Shown in pieces: positions 25,003-33,388 of a stretch of DNA of 64,000 nucleotides. Below the pieces are notes generated by a model. That model saw nothing but the letters and a program-made list of their open reading frames with translations. It searched no databases and was not told the origin of the DNA. The translations under genes were made by a program, and so were the position numbers. Each line of letters begins with the position of its first letter. Position 1 is the stretch's first letter. The DNA comes from DAOUJI01 sp965197415 (GTDB lineage Bacteria > Chloroflexota > Dehalococcoidia > Lucifugimonadales > JAGWBF01), in assembly GCA_965197415.1 (NCBI GenBank), contig OZ240207.1, positions 1,178,001-1,242,000 on the forward strand, given 5' to 3'.

Positions 25003-25779
25003 CTATTCCGCAGTCTCTTCTATGACGATGCTTTCGATGACTATATCGTCGACGGGCTTGTCCCTGGCGCTCGTCGCCGCTTCGGAAATGGCCATCACTA
25101 TGTCCTGGCCCTCGGTCACCTCGCCAAAGATGGTGTGTTTCCCGGTGAGCCAGGGAGTGGGCACGGTGGTTATGAAGAATTGAGAGCCGTTAGTGTTTGG
25201 ACCTGCGTTGGCCATGGCCAGCAGTCCGGGCTTATCGAACGCCAGTCCTGAAACGATTTCGTCCTGGAACTGGTAACCTGGCCCGCCCGTGCCGGTCCCG
25301 GTGGGATCTCCCCCCTGAATCATAAAGTCCTTGATAACCCGGTGGAATATGACCCCGTTGTAGAAACCGTCATTGGACAGCTTGACGAAGTTCTCCACTG
25401 TGACGGGAGTCTGGTCAACGAAAAGCTCAACTACTATGGCGCCCTTGTTGGTGTTTATCGTTGCGGTCACTGTGGTGTTCCTACTTTCTTCAGGTTCAGC
25501 GGTCGGGGTGGATGTGGGTTGAGGTGTCGGGGTGGACGTGGGTTGCGGTGTCGGAGTGAATGTGGGTTGGGGTGTCGGGGTGAACGTGGGTTGGGGTGTC
25601 GGGGTGGACGTGGGTTGGGGTGTCGGGGTGGACGTGGGTTGGGGTGTCGGGGTGGACGTGGGCGGCGTAGTCGGCGTGAAAGTTGGGTCTTCGCCGCCAC
25701 AAGCGGACACAACGGCGATGGCGCCTACCACCCCAATGAGCAGCGCGGAGGCCGCAAATTTGGAAAACAGAGATTTCAC
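25003..25779 (-). CDS. Cyclophilin-type peptidyl-prolyl isomerase, lipoprotein (copy B)
   Basis: 258 residues. Lipobox VSAC at residue 27, then seven 8-residue repeats of PTSTPTPQ type as a linker, then a cyclophilin domain almost identical to copy A (FMIQGGDPTGTGTGG, FFITTVPTPWLTGKH). The longer linker would put the catalytic domain further from the membrane. GTG start directly after TATAAT (25788-25793), leaderless like copy A. The duplicate state with a decayed neighbour implies recent tandem duplication. Confidence 0.9.
   Translation of the reverse strand: MKSLFSKFAASALLIGVVGAIAVVSACGGEDPTFTPTTPPTSTPTPQPTSTPTPQPTSTPTPQPTFTPTPQPTFTPTPQPTSTPTPQPTSTPTAEPEESRNTTVTATINTNKGAIVVELFVDQTPVTVENFVKLSNDGFYNGVIFHRVIKDFMIQGGDPTGTGTGGPGYQFQDEIVSGLAFDKPGLLAMANAGPNTNGSQFFITTVPTPWLTGKHTIFGEVTEGQDIVMAISEAATSARDKPVDDIVIESIVIEETAE
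25499..25668. repeat. 24-bp tandem repeats coding the Pro/Thr linker
   Basis: About seven units of 24 bp (core GTGTCGGGGTGGACGTGGGT on the plus strand), each coding eight residues of the PTSTPTPQ linker of cyclophilin copy B. Copy A keeps only about two. Confidence 0.9.
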
Positions 25780-25935
25780 GGTTGCGAATTATATCCCAGC
25801 GCCGCCCGTCCGTCACTACAGCAACCCGTGTGTATAGTTAAAGGTAAGGACGCCACGACCGGGACCGAGGCGGGGATTGACCGCCGATTGGCCCGCGTCT
25901 ACACTGCAAACTTGGAACAGGGTGAAAGGAGCGGT

Positions 25936-26370
25936 ATGGACTGCCCGCGTTGCGACGTTGAGTTGATAGTAGAAAAACACAAAGGTCTGGAAGTGGACAG
26001 GTGCTCCCAGTGTGAAGGGATGTGGCTTGAGCATCATGAGCTGGGCGATTTGGAAGACACCGTTTCCGACGATGTCTCCAAGGGCAGCCTGATGACCTGG
26101 TCATACGGCTCTGACCTTCTCTGTCCACACTGCAAGGACCACATGAAATGGTTCAGGTACCGCTACTACGAAGTGGAGATGGACTACTGCGAGCAGGAAC
26201 ACGGCTTCTGGCTCGACAAGGGCGAGGACAAGCACGTCCTGGAAGTCATGGACAAGAGGAACAAAGACCTCAAGAGGTCGGCCACCGCCGAGCAGAACTG
26301 GGAGAAGTTCCTTTCAGGAGTCAACTCCAAGTCATTTGTCGACAAGGTCAAGAACATGTTCCGGAAATAG
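25936..26370 (+). CDS. Double zinc-ribbon (zf-TFIIB-like) protein
   Basis: 144 residues from ATG 25936, with AAGGAG 4 nt upstream. Two TFIIB-type zinc motifs are visible: CPRCDVEL with CSQCEGMWLE, and CPHCKDHM with a second Cys/His set ending GFWLDKGE. The C-terminal third is charged and helical (VMDKRNKDLKRSATAEQNW). Function unknown; members of this family are widespread small cytoplasmic proteins. The hydroxyacid dehydrogenase follows after 26 nt. Confidence 0.75.
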   Translation: MDCPRCDVELIVEKHKGLEVDRCSQCEGMWLEHHELGDLEDTVSDDVSKGSLMTWSYGSDLLCPHCKDHMKWFRYRYYEVEMDYCEQEHGFWLDKGEDKHVLEVMDKRNKDLKRSATAEQNWEKFLSGVNSKSFVDKVKNMFRK

Positions 26371-26396
26371 GCTATCCCAACAATCAGGAGCGAGCT

Positions 26397-27380
26397 ATGG
26401 CCGACCAGCGAGCAAAAGTCGTTTTCCAAGCGATTCCAGCCTACAAGTCAAGGGCGGAAACAATGGCCCTCGCGGCTCCGCCCGAAATCGACTTCGTCGT
26501 CGTGGATGCGAATCTACCCGAGGAAGAACAAATCAGGCAGTGCGCAGGCGCCGCGGCGCTCATCATCACGCCAAACACCTTTTCCTTGAATATCCTGAGG
26601 GGATGCCCCTCAGTCAAGCTCGTGCAGACCATCAGCGCCGGCTACGATCGTATAGATGTAAAAGCGGCCGGCGAGATGGGCGTGCTGGTGGCCAACAACG
26701 GAGGGGCCAATGCCATCTCCGTGGCCGAACACGCCCTGACGCTGATGATGTCCGTGGGACGGCACACCATGAATCACTGGCACAATACGGTAAAGGAGGG
26801 CAAGTGGCGTCAGAACATGGCCGGTCCGATAACCGAACTCACCGGAAAGACCGTGGGCATAGTCGGACTGGGACACATCGGCAAGCAAGTCGCCAAGCGC
26901 CTTACGGCCTTCGACACCGACACCGTCTACTATGACATAGTTTCCATTCCAGCCGACACGGAACGGGAGTTGAACGTCCGGCCCGTGGAATTCGACCAGC
27001 TGCTAAGAGAGTCGGATATTGTGAGCGTCCATGTGCCGTTGAACCGTCAGACCACAGGCATGATAAGCACCCGGGAGCTGGGTATGATGAAGCCGACAGC
27101 CTATCTCATCAACACCTGCCGCGGCCCGGTAGTGGACGAGGCCGCCCTGTACGAGGCTCTTACCACCGGAGTCATCACAGCCGCCGGACTGGACGTCCTG
27201 GAAGAGGAACCTACCCCGGTGGACAACCCACTGTTTGGGCTGGACAACGTGGTGGTGACGCCTCACATGGCGGGCAACACCCAGGAGAGCGAGGTGCGCG
27301 CCACGGCTTTCGCAATGGAGAACATCCAACGGATGTTGTCAGGCCAGGAGCCTGAGTCCCTGGTTACGCCCGAGGACTAG
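26397..27380 (+). CDS. D-isomer-specific 2-hydroxyacid dehydrogenase
   Basis: 327 residues from ATG 26397 with AGGAG 6 nt upstream. NAD-binding motif GLGHIGKQVAKRL, the active-site Arg in NTCRGPVVDEAAL, Glu in DVLEEEPTP and His in VVTPHMAG. It interconverts a 2-keto acid and the D-2-hydroxy acid with NAD(P)H (phosphoglycerate, glyoxylate or related). The specific substrate is not clear; no ACT domain is present, so it is not the long form of SerA. Confidence 0.85.
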   Translation: MADQRAKVVFQAIPAYKSRAETMALAAPPEIDFVVVDANLPEEEQIRQCAGAAALIITPNTFSLNILRGCPSVKLVQTISAGYDRIDVKAAGEMGVLVANNGGANAISVAEHALTLMMSVGRHTMNHWHNTVKEGKWRQNMAGPITELTGKTVGIVGLGHIGKQVAKRLTAFDTDTVYYDIVSIPADTERELNVRPVEFDQLLRESDIVSVHVPLNRQTTGMISTRELGMMKPTAYLINTCRGPVVDEAALYEALTTGVITAAGLDVLEEEPTPVDNPLFGLDNVVVTPHMAGNTQESEVRATAFAMENIQRMLSGQEPESLVTPED

Positions 27381-27387
27381 TCTTCGC

Positions 27388-28530
27388 CTAAGCGGAGGTC
27401 AGCCGCACGGGATACACTGGGTCCGCCTGACGCAGCTCAGGTGGCCACACAACCGCTTTCCTTCCGTGCTGCCATTGGACTATTACCACCGACCTTCCCA
27501 CCTGACGGCCCGTTTCGGGGTCAATCTTGAACCGACCATAGAACGTCCTGAAGTCCAGGGTGGATGCGTGGGCGCGTAGAATTCCGTTGTCCAGCGAACC
27601 CGTTTCTTCGACGCAACGCTGGGCTATCAGCCCAGATGCGTACGCCTGGGCCATCGCGTAGTCTCCGCCGCCAGGCAAGAACATGGAGTGTCTTGATCCT
27701 AGGGTGTCGACCGTGGGACCGTAGTCGGGTTTGTAGACCGCAGACGGTTCCCACTGGCTGGGTCCCATGTAGCCCTCAACGGCCCCGCCCAACTCCTTAG
27801 CGAACTCGGCCACCCCGGCCACCACCACACCTACGGCCCCGCACTCCAATCCAGACTGTGACAGGATCCGGGCCAGAGCCAGGTCGTCTTGAATCCTGCC
27901 CACTCCGATGACCACGTCGGGCGTTGAGGCCCGCAGTTCTTGGAAATCCAAGGCTGACTCGTGGAAAGGGGGCGTGTATCGAACATCGAAACATACCCTG
28001 AACCCCTTACCACGGGCGTAGTCCACGGCGCCCTGCACCACGGCCCTCGGGAACGAGCCTCGCTGGGATGCTATCACGGCCAGCCTGGAGGCGGAGGCGT
28101 CCGCTTCCCTGGCGATGTCTATAACCCCTTCAAGGTAGCGGCTAGCGGGCGTGAGGACTCCGACAACCCACCTGTATCCTTTAGCATATATATCGTCGGA
28201 GGCGCCCCCGTGGCACCAAAGTACCCGGCGCAACTCCTCTGCCACGGGGGCTGCCGCCAAGCTTAGGGAGCTGGCGTATGGCCCAAACAGCAGGTTAACC
28301 GCATCCTGGGTGATGAGCCTCCGGGTGACTTCTGAGGCCGTCGCAGTGGAGCTTTCGTCATCGTACCAGACCAACTCGACCAGACGCGTAGCGCCTGCGA
28401 CGGTGAGACCCCCGTTAGCGTTGCAGTCCTCAACCCATGCCTGGGCTCCTCTCAACGCCTGGACGCCCTGGCTGGCGAACTGCCCTGTGAGGGACGCAGG
28501 CATCCCCGCCCTGACAACGTTGTCAGGCAT
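27388..28530 (-). CDS. Substrate-binding-protein-like receptor without signal peptide (Leu/Ile/Val-BP fold)
   Basis: 380 residues of the Peripl_BP_6 type: MPASLTGQFASQGVQALRGA at the start, LLFGPYASSLSLAAAPVAEE and GGGDYAMAQAYASGLIAQ later. These usually bind branched amino acids or amides for ABC importers. Here there is no signal peptide and there are no ABC permease or ATPase genes nearby. The gene begins 15 nt after the stop of a FIST-domain sensor gene, so it may be a cytoplasmic ligand sensor. A perfect 16-bp palindrome (CTGACAACGTTGTCAG, 28511-28526) overlaps codons 2-6. Confidence 0.75.
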   Translation of the reverse strand: MPDNVVRAGMPASLTGQFASQGVQALRGAQAWVEDCNANGGLTVAGATRLVELVWYDDESSTATASEVTRRLITQDAVNLLFGPYASSLSLAAAPVAEELRRVLWCHGGASDDIYAKGYRWVVGVLTPASRYLEGVIDIAREADASASRLAVIASQRGSFPRAVVQGAVDYARGKGFRVCFDVRYTPPFHESALDFQELRASTPDVVIGVGRIQDDLALARILSQSGLECGAVGVVVAGVAEFAKELGGAVEGYMGPSQWEPSAVYKPDYGPTVDTLGSRHSMFLPGGGDYAMAQAYASGLIAQRCVEETGSLDNGILRAHASTLDFRTFYGRFKIDPETGRQVGRSVVIVQWQHGRKAVVWPPELRQADPVYPVRLTSA

Positions 28531-28545
28531 GAGACCGCCCCAGGG

Positions 28546-29727
28546 CTAGGAACCGTCGAGGGGCCTGAATATGCCGAAGGAGCTGGTGTAGCCGTGGAGG
28601 AAAGTGGAGCCACTCACCGGGCCTATCTCTCCGTTGCAGAAGAAGCCGCCCAAGGGCAAAGGCCCCAGCTTGTCCCGGAACATATTGGTGTCGTGGTCGG
28701 GCTGGCCATAGAGGTGCTCACCCCGGCCCAGGCAAGAGAACAGCAACGCCCCTTCACTGTGGCTACCGCTGTCGTACCGGTTCAAGAGGTTTGCCAAGTC
28801 CTCCGACGAGGTGATGGCATCCCGAAGATGGAACTGGACTCTCTGACCCTCATGGAGCAATTCTCCTATGGCCATAGCGCCGGTCCGCCCGTCCATGCCG
28901 ATGATGTTGCGCACCAGGAAGTCGCCCTGCTGCGGGTTGTCTACGAAGTCATCCATCAGGATGCCCAGGAACAGGGAAGTCTGCATCAACTCCTGGTCAC
29001 GCTGCGAGGCCGACTGGAACATCTCTCTCACGACTTCCAGCGGGGGCCGTTCGTCCAACTCTCTCAGAATGTTCTTGTCGCTTTTGGTCACCGACATAAG
29101 AGGACCCACGGGGCGACATCCCTGGGCCACGATTGTGTCCACCACAACGTTTCCGGACAGGGCGACGCCAATGACACCGGACCTGAACACTTCGTCGCCC
29201 AAGAACAGGGCGTTGTCACCTTGAGTGCGTCCGCCGCTGGCCAACCCGCCAATCTTAACGCTGTTGGGATAAGCGTAGTCCATGCCAGCCAGCAGGTTGC
29301 CGGACGCGAAGCTGAACGGGTCCGCCAACAGGAGGAACTTGGGGTCCGCCTCAGATGACACTTTCAGGGCCTTTTCCCACTCATCCGGCGCGGCGTCCAA
29401 GTCGGGTAGGTCCGAGTCCTCCAAGTGAAACGGAGTCATCTCCACGTCAGGCATATTGGCGACGGTAATCGAAAGGCCGGGCCTATGCTCCACTTCGCGT
29501 CCTCCGCCTATCACTCCTCCGGCGGAGCATCCGAATATCCTGACCGAGCCCATCCTGCTTCTAATCATGTTGGAAAGCTCGCCGTAGCCCACGGAGAAGT
29601 GCTCCGAAAGGAACACCGCCACCAAGTGGACTTCCAGGTCTCCAATTTCTTCCATAACGGATTGGACACACTGGTCCAACGCCGACTCCATGTCGTCCAG
29701 GTCAGATACTGCAGACGCCAACTTCAT
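28546..29727 (-). CDS. FIST N/C-domain sensory protein
   Basis: 393 residues from the ATG at 29727, which has GGAGG 5 nt upstream. RIFGCSAGGVIGGGREVE near residue 62 and IGGLASGGR, then a C-terminal region with FSCLGRGEHLYG and GGFFCNGEIGPV, are the FIST_N and FIST_C hallmarks. FIST domains are thought to bind small ligands such as amino acids and occur in signalling proteins. The protein stands alone, without histidine kinase or GGDEF modules, and shares an operon with the binding-protein-like gene downstream. Confidence 0.85.
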   Translation of the reverse strand: MKLASAVSDLDDMESALDQCVQSVMEEIGDLEVHLVAVFLSEHFSVGYGELSNMIRSRMGSVRIFGCSAGGVIGGGREVEHRPGLSITVANMPDVEMTPFHLEDSDLPDLDAAPDEWEKALKVSSEADPKFLLLADPFSFASGNLLAGMDYAYPNSVKIGGLASGGRTQGDNALFLGDEVFRSGVIGVALSGNVVVDTIVAQGCRPVGPLMSVTKSDKNILRELDERPPLEVVREMFQSASQRDQELMQTSLFLGILMDDFVDNPQQGDFLVRNIIGMDGRTGAMAIGELLHEGQRVQFHLRDAITSSEDLANLLNRYDSGSHSEGALLFSCLGRGEHLYGQPDHDTNMFRDKLGPLPLGGFFCNGEIGPVSGSTFLHGYTSSFGIFRPLDGS

Positions 29728-29885
29728 GCCAACCTCCATTCCAGAGGGTACACGGGCCACAGGACAAGCGGCCCCCAAACGTTTTGGGCCATTATATCAG
29801 ACCACCGGCGCCGTGGCGCCCACCCCGCCTGGCGCTCTAAGCGGTTATCGGAGACAATAGGGCCATATAGCCGCCGGGAGGGACG

Positions 29886-31937
29886 ATGCCCAATCGCTTG
29901 ATCAACGAGACCAGCCCATATCTTCTCCAACATGCCCACAACCCCGTGGACTGGCGCCCCTGGGGCCAGGAAGCTCTGGACAAGGCACAGGCCGAGGACA
30001 AGCCCATCCTTCTCAGCATCGGCTATTCCGCATGCCACTGGTGCCATGTAATGGAGCGTGAGTCCTTCGAGGACGATCGAATCGCCGGCATGATGAACGA
30101 CAACTTCGTCTCCATCAAGGTGGACCGGGAAGAGCGTCCCGACATCGACAACATCTATATGAACGCAGTCCAGGCCTTGACCGGAAGCGGCGGATGGCCC
30201 CTGACCGTGTTCCTCACCCCCGACGGCAGACCGTTCTATGGCGGCACCTATTTCCCCCCCGACGACAACAGAGGCATGGTCTCCTTTCCCAGGTTGCTGA
30301 CGGCTATGGCCGACGCCTACAACAACAAGAGGGGCGACGTGATACAAGCGACACAGCAGCTTATATCAAGGGTGCAGCAGATGTCTGAGGTCCCCCGGGC
30401 CCAGGAACCCTTGAGTCCCGACGTTCTTCACCAAGCCTTCCAGAACCTGGTTTCCAATTACGATTTCCAGTACGGAGGGTTCGGGTCAGCCCCCAAGTTT
30501 CCTCAGCCAATGACCTACGAGTTTATCCTCCGCTACCACAAGCTCACCAACAGTCCCCGGGCTCTGGAGATGGTCGAGTTGGCTGCTTCTCGGATGGCCA
30601 CTGGGGGCATCTACGACCAGATCGGCGGAGGATTTCACCGCTACTCCACAGACACCTACTGGCTGGTGCCCCATTTTGAGAAGATGCTGTACGACAACGC
30701 ACTTTTGGTCAGGCTGTTCCTCCACCTTTTCCAAGCCACTCGGAACGAGTTTTACCGGCGCATCGCCGAGGAAACCCTGGACTACGTGATTCGAGAGATG
30801 CGGGACCCCGCCGGAGGCTTCTACTCCAGCCAGGACGCCGATAGCGAAGGCGAGGAGGGCAAGTTCTTCATCTGGAGCAAAGACGAACTGACTCTTATCC
30901 TGGGAGAGAAGGACGCCGACCTGGTAGGCGGCTATTGGGGAGTTTCCGAGGCGGGGAACTTCGAGAGCCGCAACATCCTCAACGTACCCCAGGGAGCCGA
31001 GTCCTACGCTGCTGAAGCGGGCATAAGCCCTGAGGCGCTTGCCGGGGCGGTCTCATCGGCCAAGGCCAAGCTCATGGAAGCCAGGGAACGGCGCATCCAC
31101 CCGGGACGTGACGACAAGGCCCTAACGGCATGGAACGGCATGATGCTCCGCAGCTTCGCCGAGGCCGCGTCGATCCTGGAGCGGGACGACTACAGGCAGG
31201 CGGCCACCGACTGCGCCGAGTTCCTGCTGCGCGAACTCGTCAGCGACGGTCGGCTGCTCCGCACCTACAAGGACGGGAAAGCTCACCTGAACGGATACCT
31301 GGAGGACTACGCCTATCTGGCCGACGGACTCCTATACCTCTATGAAGCCACCTTCGACGACCGCTGGCTCAATGAGGCAAGACACTTGGCTGATGGCATG
31401 ATCGACTTGTTCTGGGAGCAGGGCGAGAATGGGTTCTACGACACGGGCCGGGACCACGAAGACTTGGTGGTGCGGCCCAGGGACGTGTTCGACAACGCCA
31501 CACCGTGCGGAAGCTCGGTGGCCGTGGACATGCTGCTGCGTCTTTCGGTGTTCACGGGAGACGGAGAATACTCCCGCCGGGCGTCCTCAGCTCTCAGGGC
31601 CATGCGCCAGTACCTCATACGCGCTCCCAACGGCATGGGACACTGGCTGTGCGCTCTGGACTTCTACCTGTCCACTCCCAAGGAGATAGCCATCGTGGGC
31701 GACCTTGACGAGCCGGCGACCAAGACGCTGCTGCGCACTGTCCATGGTGACTGCCTGCCCAACAAGGTTCTGGCCGGCGCCTCGCCTGAAGCAGCCCAGG
31801 TCAGTCCATCCTCAACGCCCCTGCTCGAGGGCCGCACTCTGGTGGACGGCAAGCCCACCGCCTACGTGTGCCAGAACTATGTCTGCCAGCTCCCCGTCAC
31901 CGATCCCGAGTCCCTGGCCCGGCAGCTGGAAGATTAG
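29886..31937 (+). CDS. DUF255 thioredoxin-fold protein (YyaL/spermatogenesis-associated protein 20 family)
   Basis: 683 residues, full length. The N-terminus NRLINETSPYLLQHAHNPVD is diagnostic, followed by a thioredoxin-like CHWC motif (SACHWCHVMERESF) and then an (alpha/alpha)6 barrel resembling N-acylglucosamine 2-epimerases (GGIYDQIGGGFHRYS, HFEKMLYDNALL, LTAWNGMMLRSFAEAA). Conserved in many bacteria and eukaryotes, but the reaction is not established. A GAGGGA ribosome site precedes the ATG. It diverges from the FIST gene. Confidence 0.9.
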   Translation: MPNRLINETSPYLLQHAHNPVDWRPWGQEALDKAQAEDKPILLSIGYSACHWCHVMERESFEDDRIAGMMNDNFVSIKVDREERPDIDNIYMNAVQALTGSGGWPLTVFLTPDGRPFYGGTYFPPDDNRGMVSFPRLLTAMADAYNNKRGDVIQATQQLISRVQQMSEVPRAQEPLSPDVLHQAFQNLVSNYDFQYGGFGSAPKFPQPMTYEFILRYHKLTNSPRALEMVELAASRMATGGIYDQIGGGFHRYSTDTYWLVPHFEKMLYDNALLVRLFLHLFQATRNEFYRRIAEETLDYVIREMRDPAGGFYSSQDADSEGEEGKFFIWSKDELTLILGEKDADLVGGYWGVSEAGNFESRNILNVPQGAESYAAEAGISPEALAGAVSSAKAKLMEARERRIHPGRDDKALTAWNGMMLRSFAEAASILERDDYRQAATDCAEFLLRELVSDGRLLRTYKDGKAHLNGYLEDYAYLADGLLYLYEATFDDRWLNEARHLADGMIDLFWEQGENGFYDTGRDHEDLVVRPRDVFDNATPCGSSVAVDMLLRLSVFTGDGEYSRRASSALRAMRQYLIRAPNGMGHWLCALDFYLSTPKEIAIVGDLDEPATKTLLRTVHGDCLPNKVLAGASPEAAQVSPSSTPLLEGRTLVDGKPTAYVCQNYVCQLPVTDPESLARQLED

Positions 31938-32070
31938 GGGGAATCTTTGCGGACTACTCCGCGTAGAATCAACCGTCGAGGGTAGCCCGACATCCAACAC
32001 CAACAGGCAAGACTAGCCTACCCACGCCCCCCGTTTGGATGTATAATTGGGCAGGTTTTTGAGCGGCGGA

Positions 32071-32104
32071 CGCCCTCACCCCGACCCTCTCCCAGAGGGA
32101 GAGG
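32071..32104. repeat. Palindromic intergenic repeat unit
   Basis: CCCTCACCCC followed by CCTCTCCC-aga-GGGAGAGG (32086-32104), just upstream of the isocitrate dehydrogenase ribosome site. Same family as at 417 and 50031. Confidence 0.75.
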
Positions 32105-32145
32105 AGATTAACATAGGATTCCATACCACACCTTTGGAGGAACTC

Positions 32146-33348
32146 ATGGCTGACAAGCAGGCTATTGAACAGGCAAAGGAACATTTCGGCGCCGTACTCG
32201 AGCAGCAGCTGGAGCGGGTCGAACGCTTGAAGGCGGAGCCGGACTGGATCGACTACAGCGGAGTAAGCCCCATCATCATCGGGATGCTGGGCGGAGACGG
32301 AATCGGACCCTACATCGCCGTCGAGTCCCAGACCGTATTGGAACACCTCCTGAAAGACTCCGTCGCCAGCGGCAGAGTCGAGTTCCGAGTGCTAGAAGGC
32401 TTGACCATCGAGAACCGGGCCGAGAAGCTCAAGGCCATCCCCGACGATGTGCTGGCCGAAATCCGGGACTGCCACGTCACTCTGAAGGGACCAACCCACA
32501 CGCCCGAGAGGGGAGACGGCTGGCCCAACATCGAGTCGGCCAACGTCGCAATGCGGAAGGAACTGGACCTCTTCGCCAACGTCCGCCCGGTGCGCATTCC
32601 CGCCCAGGGAATCGACTGGACCTTCTTCCGTGAGAACACCGAGGACATGTACGCCGTGGGCAGCCAGGGAATCAACGTCACCGACGACCTGGGAATCGAC
32701 TTCCGTGTCATCACCAGCCAGGGTTCGGAACGTATCATCGAGGCCGCCTTCTCCCACGCCAAGCGGACAGGCAAGGACAACGTCACCATCGTCACCAAGG
32801 CCAACATCGTAAAGACCACCGACGGCAAGTTCCTGGACATCGCTCGGAAGGTTGCCGAGAACTACCCTGGCATCACATGGGAGGGCTGGTACATCGACAT
32901 CATGACCGCCGCCCTGATAAACCCGGCCCGCCAGAAGCAGTTCCAGGTGCTGGCGCTCCCCAACCTGTACGGCGACATCCTGACCGACGAGGCGGCCCAA
33001 ATACAGGGCGGCGTCGGCACCGCCGGAAGCGCCAACGTGGGCAAGCGCTACGGCATGTTCGAGGCCATCCACGGTTCCGCCCCCCGGATGGTCAGGGAGA
33101 ACCGGGCCCAGTTCGCCGATCCTAGCTCCATGATGCGGGCAGGCGCTATGCTGCTGGAGCACATCGGGTTTGAGGCAGAGGGAAGCAAGCTCCACAAGGC
33201 CCTGGACGTCTGCGGCCAGTACGAGCGCAAAATCACCATGACAGGCCGTGACACGGGCTCCACTGGCAAAGAGTTCGGCGAATACATCATGGCCACAGTG
33301 GCCGACTCCAGCCTCGACGCGCGCTGGGAAGAGTACGTCTACGCCTAG
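32146..33348 (+). CDS. icd: Isocitrate dehydrogenase (isocitrate/isopropylmalate family)
   Basis: 400 residues from ATG 32146 with GGAGG 5 nt upstream; the open frame further upstream is repeat DNA. GGDGIGP near residue 42, NLYGDILTD and the following Gly-rich segment are the family signature. SANVAMRKELDLFANVRP carries the S-x-N pattern of isocitrate-binding enzymes rather than the isopropylmalate pattern. It oxidatively decarboxylates isocitrate to 2-oxoglutarate. Malate dehydrogenase follows after 40 nt, supporting a TCA role. NAD or NADP preference is not decided here. Confidence 0.85.
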   Translation: MADKQAIEQAKEHFGAVLEQQLERVERLKAEPDWIDYSGVSPIIIGMLGGDGIGPYIAVESQTVLEHLLKDSVASGRVEFRVLEGLTIENRAEKLKAIPDDVLAEIRDCHVTLKGPTHTPERGDGWPNIESANVAMRKELDLFANVRPVRIPAQGIDWTFFRENTEDMYAVGSQGINVTDDLGIDFRVITSQGSERIIEAAFSHAKRTGKDNVTIVTKANIVKTTDGKFLDIARKVAENYPGITWEGWYIDIMTAALINPARQKQFQVLALPNLYGDILTDEAAQIQGGVGTAGSANVGKRYGMFEAIHGSAPRMVRENRAQFADPSSMMRAGAMLLEHIGFEAEGSKLHKALDVCGQYERKITMTGRDTGSTGKEFGEYIMATVADSSLDARWEEYVYA

Positions 33349-33388
33349 ACCCGCTTCACACACGATAAAGCCGACAGGAGACTGATCA

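Noticed and set aside
25499..25668. Regular 24-bp repeats resembling a CRISPR array
   Set aside because: Units are directly adjacent without spacers and code the PTSTPTPQ linker of a lipoprotein.
26148..26396. N-terminal extension of the hydroxyacid dehydrogenase
   Set aside because: It overlaps the zinc-ribbon gene out of frame; the ATG at 26397 has its own ribosome site and fits the family start.
28511..28526. 16-bp perfect palindrome CTGACAACGTTGTCAG as an operator
   Set aside because: It lies within codons of the binding-protein gene and no second copy was seen in the window; kept only as a note in that entry.
31949..31962. Small hairpin GCGGA-ctac-TCCGC after the DUF255 gene
   Set aside because: Only 5 bp of stem and no T-run, so not supported as a terminator.
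32047..32145. N-terminal extension of isocitrate dehydrogenase
   Set aside because: It is coded by the palindromic repeat, and a good ribosome site precedes the ATG at 32146.
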